Under the pieces are notes generated by a model. It saw nothing but the letters and a program-made list of their open reading frames with translations. It made no database searches and was not told where the DNA came from. DNA of 64,000 bases from Poa pratensis. Lineage: Eukaryota > Streptophyta > Magnoliopsida > Poales > Poaceae. Numbering within the stretch: position 1 is the first letter of the stretch; each line of letters starts with the position of its first letter. Shown piece after piece: positions 43,590-56,442 of this stretch. The stretch is from NCBI GenBank assembly GCA_947311845.1, contig CAMZMU010000096.1, forward strand, positions 12,180,910 to 12,244,909, written 5' to 3'. A program made the translations under genes and the position numbers.

Positions 43590-46419
43590 TAGTACTATGT
43601 TACTGATTCAGGTAAGCGCGTCTCTGCATATAACATTTTATTTGTTTGCTATATCTTTTCTGCTAAAAATATAGAGGCAGTGAAATAGATTTAGCTAACT
43701 TAAGCAGCAGCATGGATATATTTCCTAGCTTTGAAATCTTAATTCCTGCAAACAAGGGCATCTATAGAGTATAATGTTGAGAAATGTTAACCAAGGCAGA
43801 AAATAGTGAGGAAGGTTAACTTTGCTGAGTAACGCCTAGCTATCATGTCCCATATTGCATGCAATATGCCACAAACGGGTAATATTTGCGTCATACATAA
43901 GTTTCTAGGGATTTTTGCCTGTTCTTTAGAAGAAATTGTTGAAAAAGTTACAATATTTTGGCTATTGCCTGAAGTGAAAACCCTGCTAGCTCCTAACCAT
44001 CTTAGAGGTTTTAAGATGACCATATATCTTAGAATGTTCTCTAACATTCTAGATACATTATAACTTTTAGTAGATGGTATAGATTAGGGCAGGAGCTGCA
44101 GATTAATGGTTGCATGATGCGTGCGTGGGCTGTGGTGCAGATCATGGGTATGATCAAGTTAGTGGGACTCTAGGGCGGTATATACTAAAGTTTTTCTTGC
44201 AATTCTACACTTATATCTTTTTGGCTAAGTATTTAATTTGCATTTGATGTTAATTTTTTCTTGCTTGCATAGTAAACTGATATCTGCATATTCTTTCTTG
44301 ATTGAATACTGGACAACTCTGAGCTACATAGGGTTTGCTGTAGTCAAATTCTATGAGTCTTTCAGCGTTGCAGTTGCTTGCTAGCGGCATTATTAGTTCT
44401 TTAATTTGATATATGTGTGTATGAACATCTTCCATGTAATAGCCTTATGGTTTCTAAACTCTGCTGATATGAAACGAAACGAAAATCATTCTTCACAAGC
44501 ATATGTAATTTGCAGTCCGCGTTTCTCATAGTACAGTGGGAATGTACACTTCTCATGCTGCGATGAGACTCGATTTCAGCTTGGTGCTTCGCTTTCCCTT
44601 GCGAACACTGCTGATGCCTGCAAAATTCCGCGTAGCGCGTACGTTGCCATCTAGGGCCAGGTATCAGAAGTGAGCTAACCTGAGAAACGTTTACCGTTCC
44701 CAACTACATAGCTACGGGCTTGAACAGGGCTGCACGAAGCCCTAGCCTCCAGCACGATCATACGCATACGGTTATCGGTTCAAATGTTCTCATATAAACA
44801 TTTGAATAGAGGGCCTCTGTTTTGAACGTAAAATGGCCCACGATCCACCTTCATCTATTGATGCGCTCCACTTCTAAGCTATCACGCTAAAGTTACTGCT
44901 TTGTAGTCATAACCAAAAAAGAGACAATACGGAGAAGCAAGTTTCGTTCAAGTTTTCTATTTTGAGTGACAAATTCATTCTCGAGCTATTCTAGACACAT
45001 CACTGATTGCTTGATCATTTCTGCAAATGTAAACATCATGCTGTGGCGAGCGTTCAACCAGTGCCTAGTGACTTGCTAGTATCGAGCCAGTAGGCATTTG
45101 CAAATTAGTGTTGCAACGGCAGCAATCGACTCGTTTTGACTTTCTAAGTGGCTGACAGTCACTCCACGACCGGTCATTGGTTCTGACGTGACTGCACAAT
45201 CCCAACGTATATTCTGTTAGCAGAGCAACATGATTTAACTTCACCTTATGGAGCATCAAGATGATGCAGCTTCACTACTAACCGTTGTCGTCGCTTTTCT
45301 GTAACCTGATGGATTCGACTGTGTCTGGATAGTAAGGTACGCTCTTGTGCTCTGTGATCCCTGGGTAATTCTGATCCGGTCGAACAAAGCTTGGCCATGC
45401 GGGCTCTCCAGGTTGATCAGGCAGTTGGCCCTGGAATAATATTCCAGCACACCAGGCCGTCCGAGCCGTTTCACTCATTATTATACAAGTAAACCACGTC
45501 CTCTCTCTCTCTCTCCATATGTGGCGTTGTGCTTGTGTCTCTTTCCCTCTCAGCGTACCATCGCTTTCACAATATTATTATGAACATGTGGTGGTTGCAA
45601 CTGCACTTCGCCTCCACTAGTTATTCTATTCGGATGAACAGATCCGGCACTGGATGCTGTCAACACCGTGCGAGTTAAAAGTTACACTGCTGCAGTTAAC
45701 ACCGTGCGAGTTCGTGAAACGCAGATTAATCCATGAACCAGACCTGCTCAACTTTCTTAGAAAACGTCTGACGCTTGGAAGAAAAGTTGTCTTTCTCTTC
45801 TCTAACCTGTTTGCTATACAAAGTCCGACCTGCTGACATAGGGGAAGGGAATTTTGTCGTTTTTTTTCCTCTTGAAAAGCTCAGTCCCATGGACTCTGCA
45901 GCACACAACCATTTTTTGAGCTGATATCGTTTTGTTCGTTCTATATTCATCTGCAAATATTCAACAAAAAAAAACACGAAATCCACTCACCTGGAGCCTG
46001 ACAGATCGTATATACATGTGTAGGTACTCTCGATCGAACGCTATCCTCTCCTGCAGCGCACAAAGGAACCGGCCCATGACGGTGGTGGTTAGCTGCTCCC
46101 CGAAATGCAATCAGTTGCTACCTACCTAGCCGTACAAGAACAAACGAGCGTCAAGTGTACCTTTCCCTTTATCCAGTCCGTCTCAGACTTATCATCAGAT
46201 GACAAAAAGAAAAATACTTGTTTTGTTTTTATATTCGTGTAGTACTTCATGTTAGCTAGTTATTTCAGCTTGGAAGTTGGAACATCGTACCTGTTTGTAT
46301 GTGGGGCCTCGTTGGTTGACATGCACTCATGTGTTTTTTTTTTCCTGAATAATGGATATTTGTTCAGAGTTTAGTTGCCCCTTTAGTTCCTACTAAATCA
46401 ATGTTTTAATTCTCTCGGG
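43590..46419. other. FPA-like 3' UTR and intergenic DNA
   Basis: The 3' UTR intron donor at 43612 may pair with an acceptor near 44515 (TTTGCAG|TCC). Beyond about 44800 I see AT-rich single-copy-looking DNA with a (CT)n run at 45500-45516 and no gene, RNA or element end. Confidence 0.4.
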
Positions 46420-49400
46420 CTATTCCTAACTGGGATGGATAAAGCTAAGATGATTGAAAAATTACTTAGAAACGAATAAGATAATATAGTTCCTCAATGG
46501 AGCATTAGAAGGCCCCAAGACCTAATGGTTTTCCCATAGAGTCCGATTCAACTATGCCAGTTGTTCATTTTTGGCAAAGTTGTTATCTAGAGTTATCTGT
46601 TCTTTTTTATTTTTTTACATGTTTTCTCTTAGTTCTATTCCTAACTAGGGTTTATAAATCTCCAATTATTGAAAAAATTACTTAGAAAGAAATAAGAAAA
46701 TATTGTTTCTCCCTGGAGCACAAGAAGGCCCTGACCTGTTGGTCTTCGCATATAGTTGGATTAAGCGCCGCCCGCTGATCACTTTTGGCAGATTACTATC
46801 CAGAGTTATTTGGTTTTGTTGATTTTTTGTCTGTTTTTCCTTGGATGCATAAAGCTCCATTAATTGAAATTTTACTTAGGAGATATTTTTTAAAGGAGTT
46901 CCATCTTTAGAGCATAAGAAGACCCTAACCCTGCTAGTTTCTCATAGAGTTGGATACAGCTGACATAGCTGATCATTATTATTCAGAGTTATTTGGTTTT
47001 GTTGATCTTTTACCTGTTTTTCCCTTGGTCATATTCCTAATGGGGCTACATAAGCTCCTTTAATTAAAAAAATTATTTAGAAAGAAATTAGAAAAATGTA
47101 GTTCATGTGTTGACCATAAGAAGGCCCTAGCCCTGATTGTTTTCTCATTGGATTCAGCTCTGCGAGCTGATTATTTTTGGGAATTATTATCCAGAGTTAT
47201 TTCGTTGTGATGATTTTTTGCTTGTTTTTCCCTGGTGATTGAAAAATTTACTAAAAAAACAGACAAATTAGGTCATCTATGGAACATAAGAAGGCCCTAG
47301 CCCAGATGGTTTCCCCTAGATTTGGATTCGGCTCTACCATCTATCATTTTTTGGCAAAATTATCATCTGGAATTATTTGGTTGTATTGATTTCTTACCTG
47401 TTTTTCTCTTGGGTCTAGTCCTAACCTGGGTTTATAAATCTCTAGTTATTGAAACAATTACTTAAAAGAAATAAGAAAATATAGTTTCTCTATGGAGCAT
47501 AAGAAGGCCTCAACCCTGATGGTCTTCCCATAGAGTTGGATTCAGCTCCGCTAGTTGATCATTTCTAACAAAATTATTATCCAGTGTTATTTGGTTGTGA
47601 TGATTTTTTTTTGTTCTTTTTCCTTAGGGTGCATAAAGCTCCATTGAAATTTTACATAGAAAGAAATAAAAATGTTGTTCATCTATGGAGCATAAGAAGG
47701 CCCCAGGCCTGATGGTTTCTCATAGAGTTGGATTCAGCTCTACGAGCTGATCATTTTTGGAAAAATTATTATCCAGAGTTATTTGGTTGAGTTAAAAAAA
47801 TTACCTGTTTTTTTCTCGGCCCTATTCCTAACTAGGGTGCATAAATCTCCATTGGTTAAATTTTTTACTCGGAAATAAATAACAAAAATGTAGTTCATAT
47901 GTGGAGAATAAGAAGGCCATAGCCCTGATGGTATTCCCATAGAGTTGGATTCAGCTCTGCCAGCTGATCATTTTTGGTAATTAGTATCTAGATTATTTGC
48001 GCGTGTTCATTTTTGCTTGTTTTTTCATGGGGTGTATAAGGCTCCATTGAATGAAAATTCTCTTAAAAAAATAAACAAAATTATTTCATCTATGGAACAT
48101 AAGAAGGCCCCAGCCCTGATGGTTTCCCATACAGTTGGTTCCAACTCTACCAGCTGATTATTTTTGGAACAATTATTATCCAGAATTATTTGGTCATGTT
48201 GATTTTTACCTGTTTTTCTCTTGGGTCTATTCGTAATCGAGGTTTATAAATCTCCAATTATTGATAGATTACTTACTTAGAAAGAATAGGAAAATATAGT
48301 TTCCCTGTGGAGCATAAGATGGCTCCAAGCGTCATGGTTATCCCATAGAGCTTGATTCAGCTCTACCAGTTGGTCATTTTTGGCAAAATTGATATCCACA
48401 GTTATTTAGTTGTGTTGATTTTTGCCTGTTTTTCCATGGGGTCCTAAAGCTCCATTGATTGAAAATTTTACTTATAAAGAAATAAAATAGGTTAATTTGT
48501 GGAACATAAGAATACCCTAGCCTTGGTGTTTTTTCCATAGAGTTGGATTCAGCTATGCCAGCTAATCACTTTTGGCAAAATTATTATCCAGAGTTATTTG
48601 GTTATGTTAATGTTTGTGCCGATTTTCCCCTCAGGCCTATTCCTAACCAGGTGTATAGAGCTCCATTGATTGAAGATTACACTTAGATGAGCAATAAGAA
48701 ATGTTATTTCATCTGTGGACCATAAGTAGACCCCATCCCTGATAAGTTTCCAATAGAGTTGGATTCAACTCTGCCTGCTGATCATTTTTGGCAAAATTAT
48801 TATCCAGAGTTATTGTTGTGTTGATTTTTTTCCCTATTTTCCCCTTGGTCCTATTCCTAACTATGTTGCTTAAAGCTTCATTGACTGAAAACTTTACATA
48901 TAATAAGAAAATGTAGTTCATTCGTGGAGCAAAAGACCTAGCTTTATCATAAAGTTGGATTAAGCTTTGCTAGCTGATCATTTTTGGCAAAATTATTATC
49001 CAGAGTTATTGTTGTGTGAATTTTTTCCCTATTTTCCCCTTGGTCCTATTCCTAACTATGTTGCTTAAAGCTTCATTGACTGAAAACTTTACATATAATA
49101 AGAAAATGTAGTTCATTCGTGGAGCATAAGACCTGGCTTTATCATAAAGTTGGATTAAGCTTTGCTAGCTGATCCTTTTTTGGTAAAATTATTATTCAAA
49201 GTTATTTCATTGTGTTGATTTTTTGTTTTTTTTTTCCCTCGCGCTTATTCCTAACTGGGGTGCATAAATCACCATTGATTGAATATTTTACTTATAAAGA
49301 ACTAGAAAAATGTAGTTCCTCTCTAGTGCAAAAGAAGGCCCCGACCCTGATGTTTTCCCATAGAATTGGATTCAGCTATGGCAACCGATCATTTATTTTG

Positions 49401-50745
49401 GTAAAGTTACTAGCTAGAGTTATCATGTTGTGTTGATTTTTCGCTTTTTTCTTCTATGGGGTCTATTCCAAGTGGGTGCATAAAGCTTCATTGAGTGAAA
49501 TTTTACTGAGAAAGAAATAAGAAATGTAGTTCCTTTGTGGAGCATAAGAAGGCCCCAACCCTGATGGTTTTCATATAGAGATGGATTTAGCTCTTCTAGT
49601 TGATCATTTTTGTAAGAAATATTATCCAAGGTTTTGGTTGTGTTGATTTTGTTGCATATTGTTATCTTGGACCAATTCCTACCAGGGTGCATAAAGCTCC
49701 ATTGATGGAAAATTTTAATTAGAAATAAATAGGAACATGAGTTCCTTTGTGGAGCATAAGAAGGCGCCAACCATGATGATTTATCATATAATTGGAATTA
49801 GTTGTGCCAGTGTATTATTTTTGGTAGAATTATTATTGAGAGTTACCTGATCCTGTTGATTTTTTTGTGTCTGTTTCTGTGTCGAGGATATTCCTAACTG
49901 GGGTGCATTACGCTCCATTGATTGAAAATTTTACTTCGAAAGAAATAAGAAAATGCAGTTATCCTTGATGGAGCATAAGAAGGGCCTAACCCTGATTGTT
50001 TTCCTCGTAGATTTGGATCGAACTCTACCAGTTGATCATTCTAGGTAGAATTATTATCTAGAGTTATTGGGTCGTGCTAATTTTTTGCTGTTTCTCTCTC
50101 CCCCCTTCTCTCTTAGCTATTCCTAACCGGTGTGGATACAAAATTATGTTAATTGATTTTTTTTTACTTAGGAAGCAATATAAATTGCAGTTTCCTCCCT
50201 AGAGCATAAGAAGGCTCCATGTCCTTGATAGTTTTGCCATAGAGTTGGATTCAGTTTGCTAGTTGAAATCTTTTTGAACCATTTTTACATAGAACTATTT
50301 AACCGTGTTAATTTTTTGCATGCTCTCCCAGGGCCATTCCTAACTGGGGTGGATAAAGCTGTGTTGATTGAAAAATTTACTTATAGTAAGAAAAATTATA
50401 GTTTCTCAATGTAGTGTAAGAATCCCCATGCCTGATGGTTTCCCATAGAATTGTTTGGCTTTGTCGCTGATCTTTTTTTGGCAGTATTATTTTAAAGAGT
50501 TATTTGTTAGTGTTAATTTTTTCATGTTTCTCACTCGGGATTATTTCAAACTGGGTGGATAAACTCTTTTTGATTGAAAATGCTACTTCGAAAGATATAA
50601 AAAAACACATTTTCTCTATGGAGCATAAGAAGGGCCCATGCCCTAATGATTTTCCCATAGAGTTAATTTCAGTTGTATCATTATTACTAAGAGTTATTTT
50701 AGTCATGTTGATTTTTTGCCTCTCTCTCTTGTAGAGGATGAAGAA
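46420..50745. repeat. Tandem array of about 21 units of roughly 205 bp
   Basis: A recurring unit contains, in order: TATTCCTAACTGGG, TGCATAAAGCTCCATTGATT, GAAAATTTTACTTAG, AAGAAATAAGAAAATGTAGT, GGAGCATAAGAAGGCCC, CCCTGATGGTTTTCCCATAG, AGTTGGATTCAGCTCTGCC, AGCTGATCATTTTTGGCAAA, ATTATTATCCAGAGTTATTT and a T-rich spacer. The landmark CATAAGAAGG (or a variant) appears about 21 times from 46504 to 50630 with spacings of about 180-230 bases. Units differ from each other at many positions. All are in the same orientation. Short minus-strand frames within it are not conserved in frame, so it is unlikely to be coding. I do not recognise it as a named satellite. Confidence 0.92.
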
Positions 50746-51002
50746 GTTGATTCATATATGGGGCGGATAAAGCTACATTTATAGAAGTGTTTAGAGAAAT
50801 GAACCGGTTTTGAATTTACATAAGACAAATGCTTAACTACACAAAATAAATAAGCAATTACACTTATGAGAAAGGCTGGTTTATTTTATAAGCAATTCTC
50901 TAAGCACCTCGCATTATACATGGACTAACAATTCCTAACTTTACTTCACACTGGGCTAACACTATAATACTGTGATGGTTAGAGGATCCCTGGTTCTGTG
51001 AT
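50746..51002. other. Spacer between the tandem array and the LTR element
   Basis: AT-rich, with no gene or repeat unit recognised. The array pattern stops at about 50745. Confidence 0.4.
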
Positions 51003-51024
51003 GTTGTGTGTGTGTGTGTGTGTG
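51003..51024. repeat. (GT)n microsatellite at the LTR element target
   Basis: About ten GT/TG repeats directly before the 5-bp target duplication of the LTR retrotransposon. Confidence 0.9.
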
Positions 51025-51030
51025 GTGCGT

Positions 51031-52465
51031 TGATAATCCCCAAGAGCAAGGAATCACTGTAGCACTATTCGATAAGTATTTGAGTGTCGAACCCACGAGG
51101 AGCTGAAGGTAAACCATCTATTCTCTAAAGCCCTATAACCCTCTTATATGGCCGTTTATGCAAAGCAATAAAAATGAAAAGAACTAATTAATGAAAGCAA
51201 GTGATGTGAATGGGTTTATCTAGTAACAAGTTTCTCAAGCAAGTTTCAGACACAGGTTTCTTAGAGCAAGTTTCTGTCAGCAGTTTTCTCAAGCAAGTTT
51301 CTCAAGCAGCAAGTATCAAATATCTCAAGTAGCAAATATCTCAAGGGAGCAAATGTTCTAGCAATTGTTATTTCATTCGTGTGGTTGTCACAATTAGTGA
51401 AGCACATGTTTCAGTCTTAGTTGTTTCTTTTAGGTGGGAGCCATAAATAGGTGTAGCCAAGTAAATGAGCAAAATACACAACTCTTATGATGGATCTCAT
51501 GGCCAAGTAAATGTGCAGCACAAGAATTATTAAGACATAATTGTCCCACCATAGCCTTAAGTTCTAGAGTCCCCCAAATATCTCCCCCATAAAGTAACTT
51601 CAAGTCTCAGACACCGGTTTCTCTCTACTCCGACATGTCCTACTCAATCCATTACACTACGGTGATCACCTTACATGCATTCCCCAACATATGCGTGCAC
51701 TCATACATTGTACATCAAGACAATCATAAAAGATAACAACACTTGTATGCAACCAATCAACGAACTATTTCACAATTGCCATGAACAAATCACTTCTCAA
51801 ACACAGATGGGGAGACACAATAGATCAAGGGAATAGTATATTGCATCACACATCATGTTTGCCAAGAGTTTACAGTGGGGAGATGGAGATGATCTTGCTG
51901 TAGATGTTGATGATGAACACGCCGGAGGGGGGTGGAGCCCTCCGGAGGCGATTCCGGCGGCGTTTCCCCCCTCCGATCTTCTCCGACGGCAGCCTTCTGT
52001 CTCTCTGTTTCGTGGTTCTTGTTTCTCCGCCGCCTCCTTTCGCGAAACGCCAGGGGACCTTTTTTATAGGCGTTTTTAGGTCAAGACGAGTCGGTGGACG
52101 AAAGATCGATGGCAGCGGAGCCACGAGGGCCAAAAGAGGGGCCCCACGCGGCCAGGTACTGTGGCCGCGTGGGCCACCCCTTTTGGGCCTCGGCCTCCGT
52201 TTGCTTGCTTCCTTCGCCCACAGGTCTTCTTCCTTCCAAAATGACGCCCTAAATTTCAGGTGATTTGGACGACGTTTGGGTCCCTGAAACATTAAAATAA
52301 AAAACTAGGGTTTTCTGCCTGTGCAGGGTTAATTCCATAAAAATAGGAAATCATTAAGATATTCCAAAATCATGATAAAACATTGATATAACCCTTATAT
52401 GATGCAAATATGATTGGAATATAGTAAATAAGTGCAAAGTTCATGTATGCATTTTACATGCATCA
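51031..52465 (-). repeat. 3' LTR (left copy) of the Athila-like element
   Basis: On the minus strand the LTR begins TGATGCATGTAAAATGCATA and ends CTTGGGGATTATCA. A TATA box (TATAAAAAAGG on the minus strand) lies at 52058-52068. A GC-rich block at 51910-52230 gives long antisense-looking frames that are compositional. A cluster of short repeats (CAAGTTTCTCAAGCA) lies at 51230-51330. Confidence 0.93.
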
Positions 52466-52480
52466 ACATCCCCAAGCTTA
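52466..52480 (-). other. Polypurine tract of the Athila-like element
   Basis: On the minus strand TAAGCTTGGGGATGT immediately precedes the start of the 3' LTR (TGATGCATG), the expected place for plus-strand priming. Confidence 0.65.
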
Positions 52481-55400
52481 ACCCATGCTCGTCCTCGAGT
52501 ATGAAGGTGATAAAACTAACATGGACTTTGCAATTTAATACTAACAATGGATATCAAAGATGATTACAATTGCTACATAAGTCAAATGATTCATTCTTCA
52601 AAGGAGTAGCAATATGCAAGATAGTTTATGAAGTGATATCAAGTATTCAAGACAAGGATGTTCATTGATAGTTCACAAAGTGTAACATAGAAGCAAGTAA
52701 TATGGACCACATGTATGCATAATGATAAGTAAGAACATCCTACATGGTCATAGAGTGTAGATGAAAATCTGAATATAAAAGGTGGACACTTTGGAAAGAT
52801 GTATATGTGAGTAGAGGTAAAGCATGCATAAGTTTCATCCAACTTCCAAACTCTTCTACTTAAGTTAATGATTGCAATATGGTATTCTTGGTGTCAAGCT
52901 CTCATTGCCCCTATCATAGCATCTTGAATGATTAAAGTTTAAAGTGAAAGCAAATATGAGTAGTGTGCTTGACAAAGTAAGGTTGAATGTCTCATGCCCC
53001 TTGAATACAAGTACTTACACCATGTGTTACTCAACTTGGGAAACAAAGCAAGTTCAAGTTAAATATCATTGTAAGTAATAATAGTATCATCAAGAGCGTC
53101 AACTGGGGTACCTCTTGTCCCAAGATATGGAACAAGCCCATATCAAAATGACAAGACAAACAAACAAAATGAACAATCTCAACACCCTTTTTATTTACCA
53201 TTGGAATAGCTTTTTATTGTAAGGTGTATCACAGACGGTTCACCATAGTATGTAAGTAAATTTCCACCATGAATGATGCATGGCTTAGATTAGCGGCCCA
53301 GGCGTCTCTCTAACCATTTATACAAACTCATTTAAACTACTCATTTCCACATTTATTTCACCATGATAAGCATCCATAAACAAAAGTACATGATATCAAC
53401 TAAATAAATGAAGAGCATGTTGAAAGCTTGCCATGTGACAGCACATATGCTAACTCTCAACCAAAGACATTTGTCAAGCCACAACATCATAATTTAATCA
53501 CAATGGGTCATGTTTTATTAATGCAATAAAAGAAATTGTGCATCAAGTTCGTGAGAGCTATATAACCAACTTTTTCCATCACAATCAATAACATAAACAT
53601 TTTCATTCAGAGGTAAGATAACACAAACAACATGTTAAACATACTCGGAATAGCATAAAGCTAATAGGTAGATATGGTGGACTCACTGGAATAACTTTGG
53701 TTGAAGGTGTTGGAAACAAGTTTTTACTTGTTGGAATTTTTGGGCTAGCAAAGGGAGAAAGTTGACCATCTAGATGCATGCATGAGTGTCCATAGAACTA
53801 ACTAATCCATGTTAAACAAGTAAAATAACAATCAGCATCAAAACATGAATAAGTGATAGCTCTTGATAAAGAATTTGCAAACTATTACTCATTAACAAGC
53901 TCATGAATCATGCAACTATATGTATCATTAAAAATCAACTCAAACATCCCTTTTCCCAATCTTATAAAAGCATCCAACATATTTCAACCCATATTTCCAG
54001 TAGCTCTCCATATATAAATGATAGTGTGGTGGTCTCTCAAACAAATCAAACCAAAACAAAAAAAAGACGCTCCAAGTTTATGCGATAAAGTGTTTCGATC
54101 GAAAAACAGAAGTTGGACGTGTGCAAACCGAGAGTGTGTAGGTCCAGCGGGGTTGTCTTCACATCCCCAAGCTTATGGTCTTCACCATCCTTGGATAGCT
54201 CTTGGTGCATCTCCTCCAATCCCTGTGAAAAAACTTCAAAACACCGTTTCTCCCATCTCTTTTCTGTGGGGTGCATTAATAGTGATAAACAAATAGGTTC
54301 TTGCTGCATATAATCCTTGAACAAAAATTCATATGAATGTCCAGAAAGTGTATAATGTTGTATGCCTACTCATAAACTCAATTGGATCAAAAAGATTCAA
54401 CTTAAAAGCTCAAAGCATGCATCAAACAAAATGGGACAGAATCTGTCCAGAAAAACAGCAGCAGCAAAACGTATTTTTCTACCCTACCAAACTTTCTCGA
54501 AAAATTCCGAAAAATTCATGCATACAGAGGATGAAAAGTTGCAACTACAGTTCAAATATGAGCTCATTCGGAGTTACAGAATAAGAATTAAAAATCATAC
54601 CGTGCACTGATTGTGCAGGAATAAAATCTCCGAACGCTATAAGCAACTTTTTCAAACCAAAAAGGGTAAAACTTGGCACTTTATTGAAAATTCCAGAACC
54701 TAAACTAAAACAAAGTCTCTTGTTACAGCAAGAGGACACAAAGAAAATCACACAAAAAATAACCGGGTTGCCTCCCGCAAAGCGCTTTCTTTATAGCCAT
54801 ATAGCTAGGCTTCTTACTTGTTGTCAAGATGGTTGGAGTGAGGTGGCTTGGCATCCCCAAGCTAAAATTCTTGTATGTAGGGTGAGCTTAGGGGTAACAT
54901 CCCCAAGCTTGAGTGTTTGTCCCTCTTGATCTTTGTTCATCACCCTCAACTCTTCCACTTGAAAGTTCTCTTCACACAAAACTCATCATAAAACTTGATT
55001 AGAGGGGTTAGTGTCTCCATAAATAAAATCCTCAAAGGTACAGCAAAGACATATCATGAGTTGATTCTAAACATTAACTATTGTTACTATGGTTGCGTAT
55101 TGTTCATTGATCAAAAGAACCACACAAAACACAAGTAATGAAGCTAATGCAAAATAAAGACAGAATCTGTCAAGAACTGAACAGCCCGCAAAGAGTGAAT
55201 TTTCAGAGGCACTTACGTTGCTCAAATCAGAAAACTTTGAACTAATGAAATGTGTGATAATAACTAATGATTGCTGTCGTAAATTTTCAGGTCAAAATTC
55301 CTTTTCTGTGATTTTTAACATTTTTCGCAATGAAGCTCAGGAATCTGTTTTCTGGACAGCAAATCACTATTGTTAAATCCTACCTCTCAAAAGAGGTTAT

Positions 55401-56412
55401 TCTCTCCATAAAAATGAAAAATAAGATACAAAGGTGATGTTACAGTAGTAAACAAGCACCTTGACTCAAAAACCGAAAACCAAACTGAAGAAATCAAAAA
55501 GAAGCAAAACCAAGAAAGGTTCAAGAGAAACAAACAAAGAAGAAAGAAAATATTTTTGTTGTTTTTGATTTAGCAAAAAGGCAAAAGAAGAAGCAAATAT
55601 ATACAACTTAAACACTCTTTTTATTTGGTTTTAACTTTGGGAAAAGTTTTAATAATAGAGACTTTGCAATGGTTCCATTGGCATGAACAACACATGTTCA
55701 AGGTCGACCCCAACTTCTCCATTACTCATCCTTCTCATTTACTTTCCCAAATTTTTATAAAAAAAAAAAATCCTAAACTAATTGTCACAAATCAGTAGGT
55801 AGAGATATTTTACATGTTGTAAGGATATAAAGGTGTGCTCAAACCGAATAGGAAGTTAAAGCATAAGGAACACACCACAGAATATCAAACCATCAACTTT
55901 TAAGTCTAACTCTTTTCCTATGCATTGGCATTTTATATATGAATAAATAGCAGCAATTTTGTGATAACCAATGCATGTAGTGATCAGTAGCTTGCATTTT
56001 AAATAACATAGAAACATAAAGAGGATTCTTATCTCTTCCTCTCTCATAATAGTTGCAAGCATTAAAGTTAAACATACCCACATAGTTTTGAATAGAATCA
56101 CCACATAAAGACTTATCATCTAATGAGCATAATGGATCATCAAACTCAATTAAATCACTTTCATCCTCAACGGCTTCCCCAAGCTTAAACTTTTCCAGAG
56201 CATTAGCAATAAAGGTGTTCAAAGAGTTAGTACCACAAACATGAGTGTTATGCAAATAAAATTTAATTTTCTCCTCAAACACTTCATGTCCTAACTCAAG
56301 ATAGATATTATACAACTCTATTTTTTTTTGTTTTTTCCATTTTCTAATTTTTTTGTGTTTTAGATTTATATGTTAGTATGCAATGCAAACAAGAATAAAA
56401 GTTTAGCACAAC
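52481..56412 (-). other. Interior of the Athila-like element, no retroviral-type genes
   Basis: AT-rich. The phrase CATCCCCAAGCTT recurs several times (about 52466, 54163, 54853, 54899). The longest minus-strand frame near the primer site (55893-56315; LCSLDDKSLCGDSIQNYVG, LEKFKLGEAVEDESDLIEFD) starts without an ATG and shows no gag or pol motif. It may be a remnant of an N-terminal gag leader or a captured piece. Confidence 0.55.
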
Positions 56413-56432
56413 GCTCCTCGGCAACGGCGCCA
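56413..56432 (-). other. Primer binding site (tRNA-Asp type)
   Basis: Reverse complement of GCTCCTCGGCAACGGCGCCA, lying 10 bases inside the right LTR. TGGCGCCGTTGCCG matches the 3' end complement of plant tRNA-Asp as used by Athila-group elements. Confidence 0.85.
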
Positions 56433-56442
56433 GAAAAGTACT

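Noticed and set aside
49423..49770. Minus-strand 115-codon frame within the 205-bp array
   Set aside because: Unit lengths vary by non-multiples of three and other units do not keep the frame; not coding.
46420..50745. CRISPR-like array
   Set aside because: Units are about 205 bp and diverged throughout, without short constant repeats and unique spacers; plant nuclear DNA.
51870..52292. Frames on both strands in the GC-rich LTR block (also at 57280-57775)
   Set aside because: They occur in both LTR copies but differ in length and frame between them; part of the LTR leader, not a gene.
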